Positions 28,873-38,258 of a stretch of DNA of 64,000 nucleotides are shown here, piece after piece. The DNA lies in the NCBI RefSeq assembly GCF_003997495.1, contig NZ_RZRU01000009.1, positions 1 through 64,000 on the forward strand, in the 5' to 3' direction. The stretch is from Mesorhizobium sp. M7A.F.Ca.US.008.03.1.1 (GTDB lineage Bacteria > Pseudomonadota > Alphaproteobacteria > Rhizobiales > Rhizobiaceae). A model generated the notes under the pieces. The model searched no databases. It saw only the letters and a program-made list of their open reading frames with translations, and was not told the origin of the DNA. Within the stretch, counting starts at the first letter, position 1; each line of letters starts with the position of its first letter. The translations under genes were made by a program, and so were the position numbers.

Positions 28873-29502
28873 TCAGCCCGCTATCAGCGCCTTGATGCCG
28901 TCGGCGACGAATTGCACGGCCAGTGCCGCCAGGATGACGCCGAGCAGACGGGTCAGGATCGAGCGGCCGGTCTGGCCGAGGAAGCGGTCTATGCGTTCCG
29001 ACAGCACGAACACCAGATAGGTGATGGCGAGGCAGACGAAGATGATGCCGACCAGTGCCGCCTGCGCGGCAAAGCCTTGAAACGAGCCGGAAAGCAGTAC
29101 TGTTGCCGAAATGGCACCGGGGCCGGCGATCAGCGGGATCGCCAGCGGGAAGGCGGCGATGTTGTGGATCATGTCCTTGGTGATGGCGACGTCGCCGATC
29201 TTTTCCTTGCGGTCCTGCCGGCGCTCAAACACCATTTCGAAGGCGATGAAGAACAGCAGGAAGCCGCCGGCGACGCGGAAAGCCGGCAGCGTGATGCCGA
29301 ACACCGACAGGATCGAGGCGCCTGCCACCGCAAACAGCGCCATCACCAGGAAGCCGATGATCGAGGCGCGGACGGAAACCTGCTGGCGCTCCTCGCGGTT
29401 CATGCCGCGTGTGACGGCGAGGAACAGCGGCGCCAGGCCGGGCGGATCGATGGTCACGAGAATGGTGACGAAGGCATTGAACAGGCTGTCGAAACTCGGC
29501 AT
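28873..29502 (-). CDS. MarC family integral membrane protein
   Basis: A 209-residue protein. I start at 29502 (MPSFDSLFNAFVTILVTIDP) because GGGAGGG stands seven bases before it; the longer frame to 29613 lacks sense. Six hydrophobic segments are visible, with the duplicated MarC core VTIDPPGLAPLFLAVTRGM and FPLAIPLIAGPGAISATVLL. Despite the name, MarC proteins are not established as drug-resistance pumps; their substrate is unknown. Confidence 0.88.
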   Translation of the reverse strand: MPSFDSLFNAFVTILVTIDPPGLAPLFLAVTRGMNREERQQVSVRASIIGFLVMALFAVAGASILSVFGITLPAFRVAGGFLLFFIAFEMVFERRQDRKEKIGDVAITKDMIHNIAAFPLAIPLIAGPGAISATVLLSGSFQGFAAQAALVGIIFVCLAITYLVFVLSERIDRFLGQTGRSILTRLLGVILAALAVQFVADGIKALIAG

Positions 29503-29594
29503 CTCTGACCCTCCCGCCGGGCCGTGCCCGTACCAGGATAATTGGTAGAGCAAAGCCCGTTCGGTGGGAACTGTTCGTGAGAGCGAAACCGGGT

Positions 29595-29972
29595 TTAGCC
29601 GGGAGCGCTGCAATAGGCCTCGATGCGATAGCCGTCCGGATCGATGACAAAGGCGGCATAGTAGTTATCGCCATAGTCGGCGCGCAGACCCGGCGCGCCG
29701 TTGTCACTACCGCCTTCACGCAGGGCGCCGGCGTGGAAGGCGTCGACGCTGCCCCGCGTTGGCGCGGCGAAGCAGAAATGCAGGCCGGATTTGTCGTCGG
29801 CCGGCACAGGCCGCGCCGCGTCGTTCACCCATAACGCGACGCTCTGGGCTCCATAGCCCAACGAGCCCGGCGACTGGCTGAGACAGCTGTAGCCAAGCGA
29901 CTGCAGCGCCGCATCGTAGAAGCGCTTGGATGCGGCGGCGTCGCGGACCCCGATCGAGATGTGATCAAACAT
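29595..29972 (-). CDS. VOC family protein (glyoxalase-like)
   Basis: A 125-residue single-domain VOC protein starting MFDHISIGVRDAAASKRFYD, with GGAG nine or fewer bases upstream. ALQSLGYSCLSQ, GLHFCFAAPTRGSVDAFHAG and NYYAAFVIDPDGYRIEAYC complete the two beta-alpha-beta-beta-beta modules. This short group often acts on unknown small molecules. It forms a pair with the upstream gene at 30005-30538 and lies behind the same divergent promoter region as the AraC regulator. Confidence 0.82.
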   Translation of the reverse strand: MFDHISIGVRDAAASKRFYDAALQSLGYSCLSQSPGSLGYGAQSVALWVNDAARPVPADDKSGLHFCFAAPTRGSVDAFHAGALREGGSDNGAPGLRADYGDNYYAAFVIDPDGYRIEAYCSAPG

Positions 29973-30004
29973 GGTTTTCTCCATTGTTACAAGAGTTTGG
30001 GGTG

Positions 30005-30538
30005 TCATCTTGCAGATTGACGGCGCGCCAGGAACTCGACTTCGAGGTGCCAGTCCGCGCCGTCGTGCGAGCGCTCGCCCAGCCATCGGAAGGAGTTTTC
30101 GGTGATACGGGAAAAACTCCAGCGCACCGATGAACCGGTGCCGTCGGCGCCCACTTGCACGATCGTGCCACCCTCGGCACGGCCGAGCTGGCGGCTAAAG
30201 TACTGGTTGCGCGGATCGCTCCAGAAGATGTGCCAGGCGTCCTGGCCGGGATCATAGACACGCAGCGTCGTGCCGTAGAACGTCCAGGCGCCGAGCGAAG
30301 GCTGGGAGCCAGTGTCCCGCGCGGGCAGGATCCAGACGTCCTGGATCGCCCGGCCTTCCAGCACCCAGCCGAAATGCACCTCGCCACGCCCTGTCAGGAC
30401 CGTACCGTCCTCGAGATGGCGCGAGGCGTCGAACGCCCAGGCGCCGACGAAGCGGCCGTAAAGGCTCAGCTTTTCAGCAAGCCCCTCTGGTGGTCCGGCG
30501 CTGTGCAGGGCTTCGGCAAACGAAGATTGATCGAACAT
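30005..30538 (-). CDS. Hypothetical protein, lipocalin-like beta-rich fold
   Basis: A 177-residue protein with no signal peptide. Repeated beta-strand pairs (GRFVGAWAFDASRHLEDGTV, GEVHFGWVLEGRAIQDVWIL, LGAWTFYGTTLRVYDPGQDA, WHIFWSDPRNQYFSRQLG) suggest a calycin/DUF1579-like barrel, but I cannot name the family with certainty. It is co-directional with the VOC gene 32 bases downstream and divergent from an AraC regulator with 86 bases between starts. It is therefore likely to be under that regulator's control. Confidence 0.65.
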   Translation of the reverse strand: MFDQSSFAEALHSAGPPEGLAEKLSLYGRFVGAWAFDASRHLEDGTVLTGRGEVHFGWVLEGRAIQDVWILPARDTGSQPSLGAWTFYGTTLRVYDPGQDAWHIFWSDPRNQYFSRQLGRAEGGTIVQVGADGTGSSVRWSFSRITENSFRWLGERSHDGADWHLEVEFLARRQSAR

Positions 30539-30624
30539 GGTTGTGGCCTCTTCTTGTCAGGAGACTGGGAGGGAGTAGGCGGTGATGGGGTTCTGGGCTT
30601 GGGAAAAATTGCTATATTCGGGTC

Positions 30625-31449
30625 ATGACAGCGACCACGCATAGGCTCGCATACGGACCCGGCTGGCATGTGACGGATGTGATCTGCACGGCTGGTGCCG
30701 GCGATCGGCCGTTCGAGGAAGCGCATCAGGATTTCTGTGTGGCCGCCGTCACCAGCGGCACGTTCCGCTACCGCGCCCAACAAGGCACGGCGATGCTGGC
30801 GCCCGGCGCGCTCCTGCTTGGCAATCCCGGCACATGTTACGAATGCGGGCACGAGCATGGTAGCGGCGACCGTTGCCTCTCGTTCCACTTCAGGCCGTCC
30901 TACATGGAACGGATCGCGGCTGGCGTGCCGGGCGCCAGGAAGCTGGCTTTCGAGGCGGCGCGCCTGCCGCCTTTGCCGGTCCTGGCGCCACTGCTGGCCG
31001 AGGCGGAGACCGCGCGCGAGATGGCCGACATCGACGCCTTCGAGGAACTCTCCCAGCGCATGGCCGGTGCTGCCGTCGCTACAGCCTCTGGCGCTACGCA
31101 TGTCAGGCGCGCACCAAGCCGCCGCGATCAGAAGCGGGTGGCCGAGGCCGTGCGGCGGATCGAACTCGATGCCGACGGGACGGTCTCGCTTTCAGCGCTT
31201 GCCGATGACACGGCGACCAGCCCGTATCATTTCCTGCGCATCTTCCGGCAGGTAGCGGGCATGACGCCCTACCAATTCCTGCTCAAGACGCGATTGCACA
31301 GGGCCGCGGTGCGGCTGCGCATGTCGAACGATGCGGTTTCGGCGATCGCCTTCGACGCCGGCTTCAACGATCTGTCGACCTTCAATCGTCGTTTTCGACG
31401 GATCATGGGCGAGACGCCGGGCCACTATCGCAGCCGCCGTGGCGCATAG
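30625..31449 (+). CDS. AraC-family transcriptional regulator
   Basis: A 274-residue regulator. The N-terminal part is a cupin-like effector domain (AAVTSGTFRYRAQQGTAMLA, CYECGHEHGSGDRCLSFHFR). The histidine/cysteine-rich HEHGSGDRC segment may bind a ligand. The C-terminal double helix-turn-helix is typical: VSLSALADDTATSPYHFLRI, FRQVAGMTPYQFLLKTRLHR, AVSAIAFDAGFNDLSTFNRR, FRRIMGETPGHYR. It is divergent from the two-gene unit at 29595-30538, its most likely target. The effector is unknown. Confidence 0.9.
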   Translation: MTATTHRLAYGPGWHVTDVICTAGAGDRPFEEAHQDFCVAAVTSGTFRYRAQQGTAMLAPGALLLGNPGTCYECGHEHGSGDRCLSFHFRPSYMERIAAGVPGARKLAFEAARLPPLPVLAPLLAEAETAREMADIDAFEELSQRMAGAAVATASGATHVRRAPSRRDQKRVAEAVRRIELDADGTVSLSALADDTATSPYHFLRIFRQVAGMTPYQFLLKTRLHRAAVRLRMSNDAVSAIAFDAGFNDLSTFNRRFRRIMGETPGHYRSRRGA

Positions 31450-31606
31450 CCCGTTTCTGCTTCGTGAATCGGCCCCGTGCCCGCAAAAGGCAGACACGCA
31501 GGCTTTTGCGTCGGGGCGGCGAAAACCGCCTTGGCCATATCGTCGCAATCGGTGGTATCCATTTGAAATTACCATCAAAAATGACACTGGAAAACTGCCG
31601 TGAAGG

Positions 31607-31634
31607 TTGGAGTTTCTGGCTTGCTTCCTATATA
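31607..31634 (+). promoter_or_regulatory. Probable promoter of gyrA
   Basis: TTGGAG at 31607-31612 and TATATA at 31629-31634 are separated by 16 bases, giving a start near 31641 and a short leader to the TTG start codon at 31671. Motif evidence only. Confidence 0.4.
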
Positions 31635-31670
31635 AGCACCAAGTGATTCCTGATTAGATTGTGATCCGAT

Positions 31671-34472
31671 TTGACCGACCAGAAGACACCGCGCGGCGCC
31701 GACGGCGGCCCCACCGGCATCGAGCCGATATCCATCGTCGAGGAGATGCAGCGCTCCTATCTCGATTACGCCATGAGCGTGATCGTCAGCCGTGCGCTGC
31801 CCGACGTGCGCGACGGCCTGAAGCCAGTGCATCGCCGCATTCTCTTCGCCGCCCATGAGAGCGGCTACCACTGGAACCGCAAATACGTGAAGTCGGCGCG
31901 TCCTGTCGCCGACGTGATGGGTAAATACCATCCGCATGGCGACGCCTCCATCTATGACGCCTTGGTACGCATGGCACAGGACTGGTCGCTGCGCGTTCCG
32001 TTGATCGACGGGCAGGGCAATTTTGGCTCCATCGACGGCGATCCGCCGGCGGCGATGCGCTACACCGAAGCGCGGCTGACCAAGGTCGCTCACGAGCTTT
32101 TGGAGGATATCGATAAGGACACTGTCGATTTCCAGGACACGTACGATGCGTCGGGCAGCGAACCGAAGGTTCTGCCGGCACGGTTTCCCAACCTTCTGGT
32201 CAACGGTTCGGGCGGCATCGCCGTCGGCATGGCGACCAACATCCCGCCACACAATCTCAGCGAAATCTGCAACGGCGCCATCGCCCTCATCGACAATCCC
32301 GCGATCGACCTGCCGGCGTTGATGGAGATCATTCCGGGACCGGATTTCCCGACCGGCGGCATCGTGCTTGGCCGTTCGGGCATCTACAACGCCTATTCGA
32401 CCGGCCGCGGCTCCATCGTCATGCGCGGCAAGGTCAACATCGAACAGCGCGGCAACGACCGCGAGTCCATCATCATCACCGAAGTTCCCTACCAGGTGAA
32501 CAAGTCGTCGATGATCGAGAAGATGGCTGAACTGGTACGCGACAAGCGCATCGAGGGCATTTCCGATATCCGCGACGAGAGCGACCGCCAAGGCTACCGC
32601 GTCGTCATCGAATTGAAGCGCGACGCCGTTGCCGACGTCATCCTCAACCAGCTCTACCGTTTCACGCCGCTGCAGACCTCTTTCGGCGCCAATATGGTGG
32701 CACTGAATGGCGGCAAGCCGGAAGTGATGAACCTGACCGATATGCTGAAGGCGTTCGTCGCCTTCCGCGAGGAGGTGATCACAAGGCGGACCAAATTCCT
32801 GCTGCGCAAGGCTCGCGATCGCGCCCATGTGCTGGTCGGTCTCGCCATCGCCGTCGCCAACATCGACGAGATCATCAAGCTGATCCGCACCGCGCCGGAT
32901 CCGCAGACGGCACGTGAGCAGTTGATGGAGCGGCGCTGGCCCTCCGGCGACGTGGAATCTCTGATCCTCCTGATCGATGATCCGCGCCACCGGATCAACG
33001 AGGACGGCACCTACAATCTGTCCGAGGAACAGGCGCGCGCCATCCTCGAGCTGCGCCTGCAGCGCCTCACCGCGCTCGGCCGCGATGAGATCGCCGACGA
33101 GTTGAACACGATCGGCGCCGAAATCATCGATTATCTGGACATTTTGTCGTCCCGCGCGCGCGTCCAGCAGATCGTCAAGGACGAGCTTGCCGCTGTGCGC
33201 GACGAGTTTGGCACGCTGCGCCGCACCGAACTCTCGGAAGGCGGTTCGGACATGGAAGACGAGGATCTGATCCAGCGCGAAGACATGGTCGTGACGGTGA
33301 GCCATTCCGGCTACATCAAGCGCGTGCCGCTGTCGCTCTACCGGGCGCAGCGCCGCGGCGGCAAGGGCCGCTCCGGCATGTCGACCAAGGAAGAGGATTT
33401 CGTCACCCGGCTGTTCGTGGCCAACACGCATACGCCGGTGCTGTTCTTCTCCTCGCGCGGCATCGTCTACAAGGAAAAGGTCTGGCGGCTGCCGATCGGC
33501 AATCCGCAGTCACGCGGCAAGGCGCTGATCAACATGCTGCCGCTGGAGCAGGGCGAGCGCATCACCACCATCATGCCGCTGCCGGAGGACGAGGCCAGCT
33601 GGGGCGAACTCTACGTTATGTTTGCCACCACGCGCGGCACCGTGCGCCGCAACGATCTATCCGACTTCGTCCAGGTCAACCGCAACGGCAAGATCGCCAT
33701 GAAGCTGGAGGAAGAAGGCGACGAGATCCTCGGCGTCGAGACCTGCACCGACAAGGACGACGTGCTGCTGACCGCCAGTTCCGGCCAGTGCATACGGTTC
33801 TCCGTCGGCGACGTGCGCGTCTTCCAGAGCCGCAATTCGGTCGGTGTGCGCGGCATAACCATGGCCGAGACCGACCGCATCATCTCGATGTCGGTGATCG
33901 AGCATGTCGATGCTTCGCCGGCGGAACGCGCCGCGTACCTGAAGCGCGCGGCGGCGGAGCGGCGTCTGGCCACAGAAACGGCCGGCGAAGAGGAAGAGAT
34001 CGCGCTGACCAATGAGGAGATCGGCGAGGAGACGGAGCTTTCCGACAGCCGATACGAAGAGCTCAAGGCGCACGAACAGTATGTGCTGACGGTGACCGAA
34101 TTCGGCTACGGCAAGCGTTCGTCGTCCTATGATTTCCGGCTGACCGGACGCGGCGGCAAAGGCATCCGGGCCACCGATGTGTCGAAGGCTGCCGAGATTG
34201 GCAGGCTGGTGGCGACGTTCCCGGTCGGCAATGACGACCAGATCATGCTGGTGTCGGACGGCGGCACCGTCATCCGGGTTCCGGTCAATGGCATCCGTTT
34301 CGCCAGCCGCGCCACCAAGGGCGTGACCATCTTCAACACGGCTGAAGGCGAGAAGGTGGTTTCGGTCGAGCGGATCTCGGAACCGCAAGCGGACGAAGAA
34401 AGCGAAGAGACGTTCGAGGGCGGTGCCGATGCCGCTCCGGCGCCTGACGCCGGTCCGGAGGTTGCGGACTAA
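31671..34472 (+). CDS. gyrA: DNA gyrase subunit A
   Basis: A 933-residue type II topoisomerase subunit that introduces negative supercoils with GyrB. The start is a TTG at 31671 ([13 protein letters not shown]...); no better ATG exists and the ribosome-binding site is weak. [20 protein letters not shown] and [15 protein letters not shown] open the breakage-reunion domain. The catalytic tyrosine is Tyr131 in [10 protein letters not shown]. The quinolone-determining region reads [13 protein letters not shown], with Ala92 where E. coli has Ser83 and Asp96 where E. coli has Asp87. The GyrA box QRRGGKG is present, followed by the beta-pinwheel domain. An acidic insertion ([20 protein letters not shown]) is typical of alphaproteobacterial GyrA. 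Confidence 0.97.
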   Translation: MTDQKTPRGADGGPTGIEPISIVEEMQRSYLDYAMSVIVSRALPDVRDGLKPVHRRILFAAHESGYHWNRKYVKSARPVADVMGKYHPHGDASIYDALVRMAQDWSLRVPLIDGQGNFGSIDGDPPAAMRYTEARLTKVAHELLEDIDKDTVDFQDTYDASGSEPKVLPARFPNLLVNGSGGIAVGMATNIPPHNLSEICNGAIALIDNPAIDLPALMEIIPGPDFPTGGIVLGRSGIYNAYSTGRGSIVMRGKVNIEQRGNDRESIIITEVPYQVNKSSMIEKMAELVRDKRIEGISDIRDESDRQGYRVVIELKRDAVADVILNQLYRFTPLQTSFGANMVALNGGKPEVMNLTDMLKAFVAFREEVITRRTKFLLRKARDRAHVLVGLAIAVANIDEIIKLIRTAPDPQTAREQLMERRWPSGDVESLILLIDDPRHRINEDGTYNLSEEQARAILELRLQRLTALGRDEIADELNTIGAEIIDYLDILSSRARVQQIVKDELAAVRDEFGTLRRTELSEGGSDMEDEDLIQREDMVVTVSHSGYIKRVPLSLYRAQRRGGKGRSGMSTKEEDFVTRLFVANTHTPVLFFSSRGIVYKEKVWRLPIGNPQSRGKALINMLPLEQGERITTIMPLPEDEASWGELYVMFATTRGTVRRNDLSDFVQVNRNGKIAMKLEEEGDEILGVETCTDKDDVLLTASSGQCIRFSVGDVRVFQSRNSVGVRGITMAETDRIISMSVIEHVDASPAERAAYLKRAAAERRLATETAGEEEEIALTNEEIGEETELSDSRYEELKAHEQYVLTVTEFGYGKRSSSYDFRLTGRGGKGIRATDVSKAAEIGRLVATFPVGNDDQIMLVSDGGTVIRVPVNGIRFASRATKGVTIFNTAEGEKVVSVERISEPQADEESEETFEGGADAAPAPDAGPEVAD

Positions 34473-34500
34473 CTCCGGAACCCGGGTTTCGACATAGCAA

Positions 34501-34520
34501 CGCCGGCCAGTTGGCCGGCG
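34501..34520. other. GC-rich palindrome between convergent genes
   Basis: CGCCGGCCA and TGGCCGGCG flank GT to give a nine-bp perfect stem between gyrA (plus) and the small gene at 34542-34694 (minus). No T-run is present on either side, so it may act as a rho-assisted or weak terminator. Confidence 0.4.
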
Positions 34521-34541
34521 CGGCAGCAAGTTCAGGCTTTA

Positions 34542-34694
34542 TCAGTAGTGGCGATATGGCTTGCGCGGGCCGAAGCCTTCGAAGCGCTTGGTGTTTGCCT
34601 TGACGCGGATGCGTTGTGCCTCCTGATGCAGCCCAAATACGGTGGCGATCAGCATGGCGACGGTCATTGCGGTGGCGAGCATGTAGATCAGCAT
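34542..34694 (-). CDS. Small single-span membrane protein (50 aa)
   Basis: ATG at 34694 lies nine bases after AGGAG. The first half is one membrane segment (MLIYMLATAMTVAMLIATVF). The second half is strongly basic, EAQRIRVKANTKRFEGFGPR followed by KPYRHY. The arrangement, a hydrophobic N-terminus with a positively charged cytoplasmic tail, is typical of small inner-membrane proteins. It has a good ribosome-binding site and coherent sequence. Function is unknown. Confidence 0.7.
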   Translation of the reverse strand: MLIYMLATAMTVAMLIATVFGLHQEAQRIRVKANTKRFEGFGPRKPYRHY

Positions 34695-34873
34695 GTGCGT
34701 GTTCTCCTGCGCCTAACAACGGATAGATGGGATTTTGGTTTCATCTTATTAAGGTGCAACCTAGTGAACGCTGCGTGAAGGCTTCGTGATCAGCGTGTTC
34801 ATCTGTCGTTCATGCGCCGGAAAAGGTTCACGGCCGGCGCGCCGATCGGATTTGCCTTTGCGAGAGAGGCTCG

Positions 34874-34920
34874 CTAGAGCCTGTTCCATCTTGATGGACG
34901 GAAGATGGAACAGGCTCTAG
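34874..34920. repeat. 19-bp perfect inverted repeat upstream of coaD
   Basis: CTAGAGCCTGTTCCATCTT (34874-34892) and its exact reverse complement at 34902-34920 flank a nine-base spacer. It lies in an intergenic region directly before a second palindrome (34930-34977). Together they form a composite intergenic element of the mosaic palindromic kind seen in rhizobia. Confidence 0.8.
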
Positions 34921-34929
34921 CTTTCATTT

Positions 34930-34977
34930 GAGCATGATCTTTTCCAAAAACCGGTTTCCACTTTTTGGGATCATGCA
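34930..34977. repeat. Rhizobial intergenic palindromic element, copy 1
   Basis: Ends GCATGATC and GATCATGC enclose an imperfect palindrome with core AAAACCGGTTTCCACTTTT. Two diverged relatives sit at 35493-35541 and 44119-44182. The core motif with AGTGG-N2-CCGGTTTT on one strand is shared by all three, and all border coding sequences. Confidence 0.75.
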
Positions 34978-34992
34978 TTAGAAGCACCAGCC

Positions 34993-35493
34993 ATGACTGA
35001 ACGCATCGCCCTCTATGCCGGCTCCTTCGACCCGCTGACCAACGGCCATCTCGACGTGCTGAAGGCGTCGCTGGCCGTGGCCGATATCGTTTATGCGGCG
35101 ATCGGCATTCATCCGGGCAAGCAACCGCTGTTTTCCTTCGAGGAGCGGGTGAAGCTGATCGAGACGGCGACGAAGACGGAATTCGGCAGCGACGGCGCCC
35201 GCATCCAGGTCGTCGCCTTCGACGGGCTGGTGATCGACGCGGCCAGGAAGCACGACGCCTCGATCATGATTCGCGGCCTGCGCGACGGCACCGACCTCGA
35301 CTACGAGATGCAGATGGCCGGCATGAACGAGACCATGGCGCCTGAGCTGCAGACGGTTTTTCTGCCCGCCAGCCCCTCTGTACGCACCATTACCGCCACA
35401 CTCGTCCGCCAGATTGCCTCGATGGGGGGTGACATCCGCCCCTTCGTTCCGGCGGCTGTCGCCGGCGCACTCACCGCCAAATTCAAGAAATGA
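34993..35493 (+). CDS. coaD: Phosphopantetheine adenylyltransferase
   Basis: A 166-residue nucleotidyltransferase that makes dephospho-CoA from 4'-phosphopantetheine and ATP. The N-terminal [20 protein letters not shown] contains the conserved GSFDP and the NGH of the T/HxGH motif. [18 protein letters not shown] and [20 protein letters not shown] follow, as does [20 protein letters not shown] with the ISSTxVR-equivalent loop. Normal length. It heads a rightward row of housekeeping genes; its stop codon abuts a palindromic repeat. Confidence 0.96.
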   Translation: MTERIALYAGSFDPLTNGHLDVLKASLAVADIVYAAIGIHPGKQPLFSFEERVKLIETATKTEFGSDGARIQVVAFDGLVIDAARKHDASIMIRGLRDGTDLDYEMQMAGMNETMAPELQTVFLPASPSVRTITATLVRQIASMGGDIRPFVPAAVAGALTAKFKK

Positions 35494-35541
35494 TGCATGT
35501 CGCTCAAAAGTGGAAGCCGGTTTTGGGGCAACGACATGCAT
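35493..35541. repeat. Rhizobial intergenic palindromic element, copy 2
   Basis: ATGCATGTCG (35493-35502) and CGACATGCAT (35532-35541) are exact inverted ends; the core reads CAAAAGTGGAAGCCGGTTTT. The element begins on the last base of the coaD stop codon and ends 26 bases before the ppiA start. Confidence 0.75.
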
Positions 35542-35567
35542 AAACACAAAAATCCCCGGAGACAGAT

Positions 35568-36155
35568 ATGCAGCTGAAAAAGCTCGCCTCGTTCCTCGTT
35601 GTGCTTGCCGGCCTTGTGACCGCATCGGTCTCGGCCTTCGCCGCCGACCCGGAAAACACCATGATCATCACGCTGAAGGACGGCGACGTCACCATTGCGC
35701 TTCGGCCCGATCTGGCGCCCAAAAACGTCGCGCAGATCAAGAAGCTGGTGCGCCAGGGCGTCTATGACAACGTCGCTTTCCACCGCGTCATAGACGGCTT
35801 CATGGCGCAGACCGGCGACGTCAAGTTCGGCAACATCAAGAAGGGTTTTAGCGCCCAGGCCGTCGGCACCGGCGGTTCCGACCTGCCCGACCTGCCGGCC
35901 GAATTCTCGCAGAGCGAACACTACAAGCGCGGCGTGGTCGGCATGGCCCGCTCGCAGGACCCCAACTCCGCCAATTCGCAGTTCTTCATCATGTTCGCGC
36001 CGGCGCCGCCGCTCGATGGCCAGTACACCATCGTCGGCAACGTCGTCAGCGGTATGGAACTGGTGGACCAAATCAAGAAGGGCGACGCAGCGGACAATGG
36101 CACGGTCACCGACCCCGATCAGATGATCAAGGTGCGCATCGCCGCAGACAAGTAA
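35568..36155 (+). CDS. Periplasmic cyclophilin-type peptidyl-prolyl isomerase
   Basis: A 195-residue protein with a signal peptide (LKKLASFLVVLAGLVTASVS, cleavage likely after AFA). The cyclophilin core contains TMIITLKDGDVTIALRPDLA, VRQGVYDNVAFHRVIDGFMA, QTGDVKFGN and GVVGMARSQDPNSANSQFFI. The catalytic arginine lies in FHRVI, with the QF and MA residues of the active site present. It catalyses proline cis-trans isomerisation, in the periplasm by prediction. A cytoplasmic paralogue follows 40 bases downstream. Confidence 0.93.
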   Translation: MQLKKLASFLVVLAGLVTASVSAFAADPENTMIITLKDGDVTIALRPDLAPKNVAQIKKLVRQGVYDNVAFHRVIDGFMAQTGDVKFGNIKKGFSAQAVGTGGSDLPDLPAEFSQSEHYKRGVVGMARSQDPNSANSQFFIMFAPAPPLDGQYTIVGNVVSGMELVDQIKKGDAADNGTVTDPDQMIKVRIAADK

Positions 36156-36195
36156 AATTGTCAAATAACTCTGTTTTCTCAAAAGGATATCTGAC

Positions 36196-36708
36196 ATGGC
36201 CGAAATCAAGGACCGCGAGAACGCGCTCATCATGGAAACGACCAAGGGCACGGTCGTCATCGAACTTTTCCCCGACCTGGCGCCGGGCCATGTGGCCCGC
36301 ATCAAGGAACTGGCTAGGGAGGGCGCCTATGATGGCGTGGTCTTCCACCGCGTCATCGAAGGCTTCATGGCGCAGACCGGCGACGTCAAGTTCGGCAATT
36401 CCTCGAAGCCTTCCTTCGCGCCGTCCCGCGCGGGCATGGGCGGCTCTGAAAAGCCGGATTTGAAGGCCGAATTTTCCAACGCCAACCATGCTCGCGGCAC
36501 CTGCTCGATGGCCCGCTCGCAGAACCCGAACTCGGCCAATTCGCAGTTCTTCATCTGCTTCGACGATGCCGCTTTCCTCAATCGCCAGTACACGGTCTGG
36601 GGCCAGGTCATCGAAGGCATGGACAATGTCGACAAGATCAAGCGCGGCGAGCCGGTGCAGGATCCTGACAAGATCGTGTCGCTGAAGGTCGCGGCCGACG
36701 TCAAGTAA
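36196..36708 (+). CDS. Cytoplasmic cyclophilin-type peptidyl-prolyl isomerase
   Basis: A 170-residue cyclophilin without signal peptide: ENALIMETTKGTVVIELFPD, LAREGAYDGVVFHRVIEGFM, RGTCSMARSQNPNSANSQFF, FLNRQYTVWGQVIEGMDNVD. The catalytic FHRVI arginine is kept. It resembles the upstream protein over its whole length, so the two arose by duplication with one copy secreted. The tandem secreted/cytoplasmic pair between coaD and queA is common in Rhizobiales. Confidence 0.93.
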   Translation: MAEIKDRENALIMETTKGTVVIELFPDLAPGHVARIKELAREGAYDGVVFHRVIEGFMAQTGDVKFGNSSKPSFAPSRAGMGGSEKPDLKAEFSNANHARGTCSMARSQNPNSANSQFFICFDDAAFLNRQYTVWGQVIEGMDNVDKIKRGEPVQDPDKIVSLKVAADVK

Positions 36709-36720
36709 GGGCAAACGACA

Positions 36721-37170
36721 ATGATGGGCGTCGTCTGGTCGCTTCTCGGCATCCTGTCCGGCGCCTTCATTGCCATTCAGGCGCCGATCAATTCGCAGCT
36801 CGCGCGCGGCCTGGGTCTCCCGGTCGCGGCGGCTGCGTTTTCGTTCCTGTCGGGCGCGATCGTGCTCGGCATCATCTCCGTTACGGTGGTCAAGCTGCAA
36901 GGCATCTCGCTCGACTGGAAGGCGCCGGCGCCCTGGCTGTTCGTGGCCGGCGGCATGCTCGGCGGCTTCTATGTCACGCTGTCGACGATCCTGACGCCAC
37001 GCATCGGCGCCGCCGCGCTGATGGCGTTTCTGGTGGCCGGCCAGTTGCTGGCCGGCATGCTCATCGACCGCATTGGCTTCCTCGGCGTCGCGGTGCGTGA
37101 AATCTCGCTCGGCCGCATCGCCGGCGCGGTGCTGCTGCTGGCCGGAGCGCTGCTCGTCCGGCTCTACTGA
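36721..37170 (+). CDS. DMT-type membrane protein (DUF606/YdcZ family)
   Basis: A 149-residue protein of about five membrane segments: [80 protein letters not shown], and [15 protein letters not shown] at the C-terminus. The APxNxxLG-like element near the start is typical of DUF606 in the drug/metabolite transporter superfamily. The substrate is unknown. Its stop overlaps the queA start by one base (TGATG). Confidence 0.85.
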   Translation: MMGVVWSLLGILSGAFIAIQAPINSQLARGLGLPVAAAAFSFLSGAIVLGIISVTVVKLQGISLDWKAPAPWLFVAGGMLGGFYVTLSTILTPRIGAAALMAFLVAGQLLAGMLIDRIGFLGVAVREISLGRIAGAVLLLAGALLVRLY

Positions 37171-38258
37171 TGCGCGTCGATCTCTTTGACTTCGATCTGC
37201 CGGAGGAGCGCATCGCGCTTCGCCCGGCGGAGCCGCGCGACAGCGCCAAGATGCTGGTGGTCAAATCAGGCGAAGGGCTCGACGACCGCAGGGTTGGCGA
37301 CCTGCCGTCCTTGCTCAGGGCCGGCGACGTGCTGGTGTTCAACGACACCAAGGTCATTCCAGCGCAGCTCAAAGGCATCCGGCGGCGGGGCGAGGCGACG
37401 GCGCAGGTCGAAGCCACACTGCACATGCGCATGGCGCCGGGCCGCTGGCTGGCCTTCATGCGGCCGGGCAAGCGCATCGCAGCCGGCGACCGCATCCATT
37501 TCGGCCATGACGGCAATTCCTGTTTCCTCGGTCAGCTCGACGCCACTGTGATCGAGAAAGGCGAGGGCGGCGAGGCGCTGCTTGGCTTCGACCTGTCGGG
37601 CCCCTTCCTCGACGAAGCGCTGCACGCGGTCGGCCACATTCCGCTGCCGCCCTACATCGCCTCGAAGCGCGATGACGACGAACGCGACCGAGCCGATTAC
37701 CAGACTATCTATGCCCGCGAGGAAGGCGCCGTCGCTGCCCCCACGGCGGGCCTGCATTTCACGCCGGAACTCTTTGCGGCGCTTGATGCCAAGGGCATCG
37801 AACGCCGCTTCGTCACCTTGCATGTCGGCGCCGGCACGTTCCTGCCGGTGAAGGCGGACGACACCGCCGACCACAAGATGCATGCCGAAACCGGTTCGGT
37901 TAGCGCAGAAACAGCCGACGCGCTCAATGCGGCCAAGGCAAGGGGCGGGCGCATTGTCGCCGTCGGCACCACCTCGCTGCGTCTGCTGGAGAGCGCGGCG
38001 CGTGAGGACGGCACTCTGGCTGCGTGGTCCGGTCCGACTGATATCTTCATCACGCCCGGCTACCGTTTTCGCACCGCCGACATTCTGATGACCAATTTCC
38101 ATCTGCCGCGCTCGACGCTGTTCATGCTGGTTTCGGCCTTCAGCGGCCTCGACACGATGCGTGCGGCCTATGCCCATGCGATCGAGAACCGCTACAGGTT
38201 CTATTCCTATGGCGACGCAAGCCTGCTTTTCCGAGCGGAGACGAGCGATGGACGATGA
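37170..38258 (+). CDS. queA: S-adenosylmethionine:tRNA ribosyltransferase-isomerase
   Basis: A 362-residue enzyme that transfers and rearranges the ribosyl group of SAM onto preQ1 in tRNA to give epoxyqueuosine. [80 protein letters not shown] and [20 protein letters not shown] are family hallmarks, as is [20 protein letters not shown]. Length is normal. It lies upstream of tgt in the same direction, with a small overlapping gene in between. Confidence 0.96.
   Translation: MRVDLFDFDLPEERIALRPAEPRDSAKMLVVKSGEGLDDRRVGDLPSLLRAGDVLVFNDTKVIPAQLKGIRRRGEATAQVEATLHMRMAPGRWLAFMRPGKRIAAGDRIHFGHDGNSCFLGQLDATVIEKGEGGEALLGFDLSGPFLDEALHAVGHIPLPPYIASKRDDDERDRADYQTIYAREEGAVAAPTAGLHFTPELFAALDAKGIERRFVTLHVGAGTFLPVKADDTADHKMHAETGSVSAETADALNAAKARGGRIVAVGTTSLRLLESAAREDGTLAAWSGPTDIFITPGYRFRTADILMTNFHLPRSTLFMLVSAFSGLDTMRAAYAHAIENRYRFYSYGDASLLFRAETSDGR

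Noticed and set aside
31471..31517. Large imperfect inverted repeat between the AraC gene and gyrA as a terminator
   Set aside because: CGCAAAAG/CTTTTGCG and CCCCG/CGGGG do pair with a bulge, but no T-run follows; it may be chance structure or a weak terminator.
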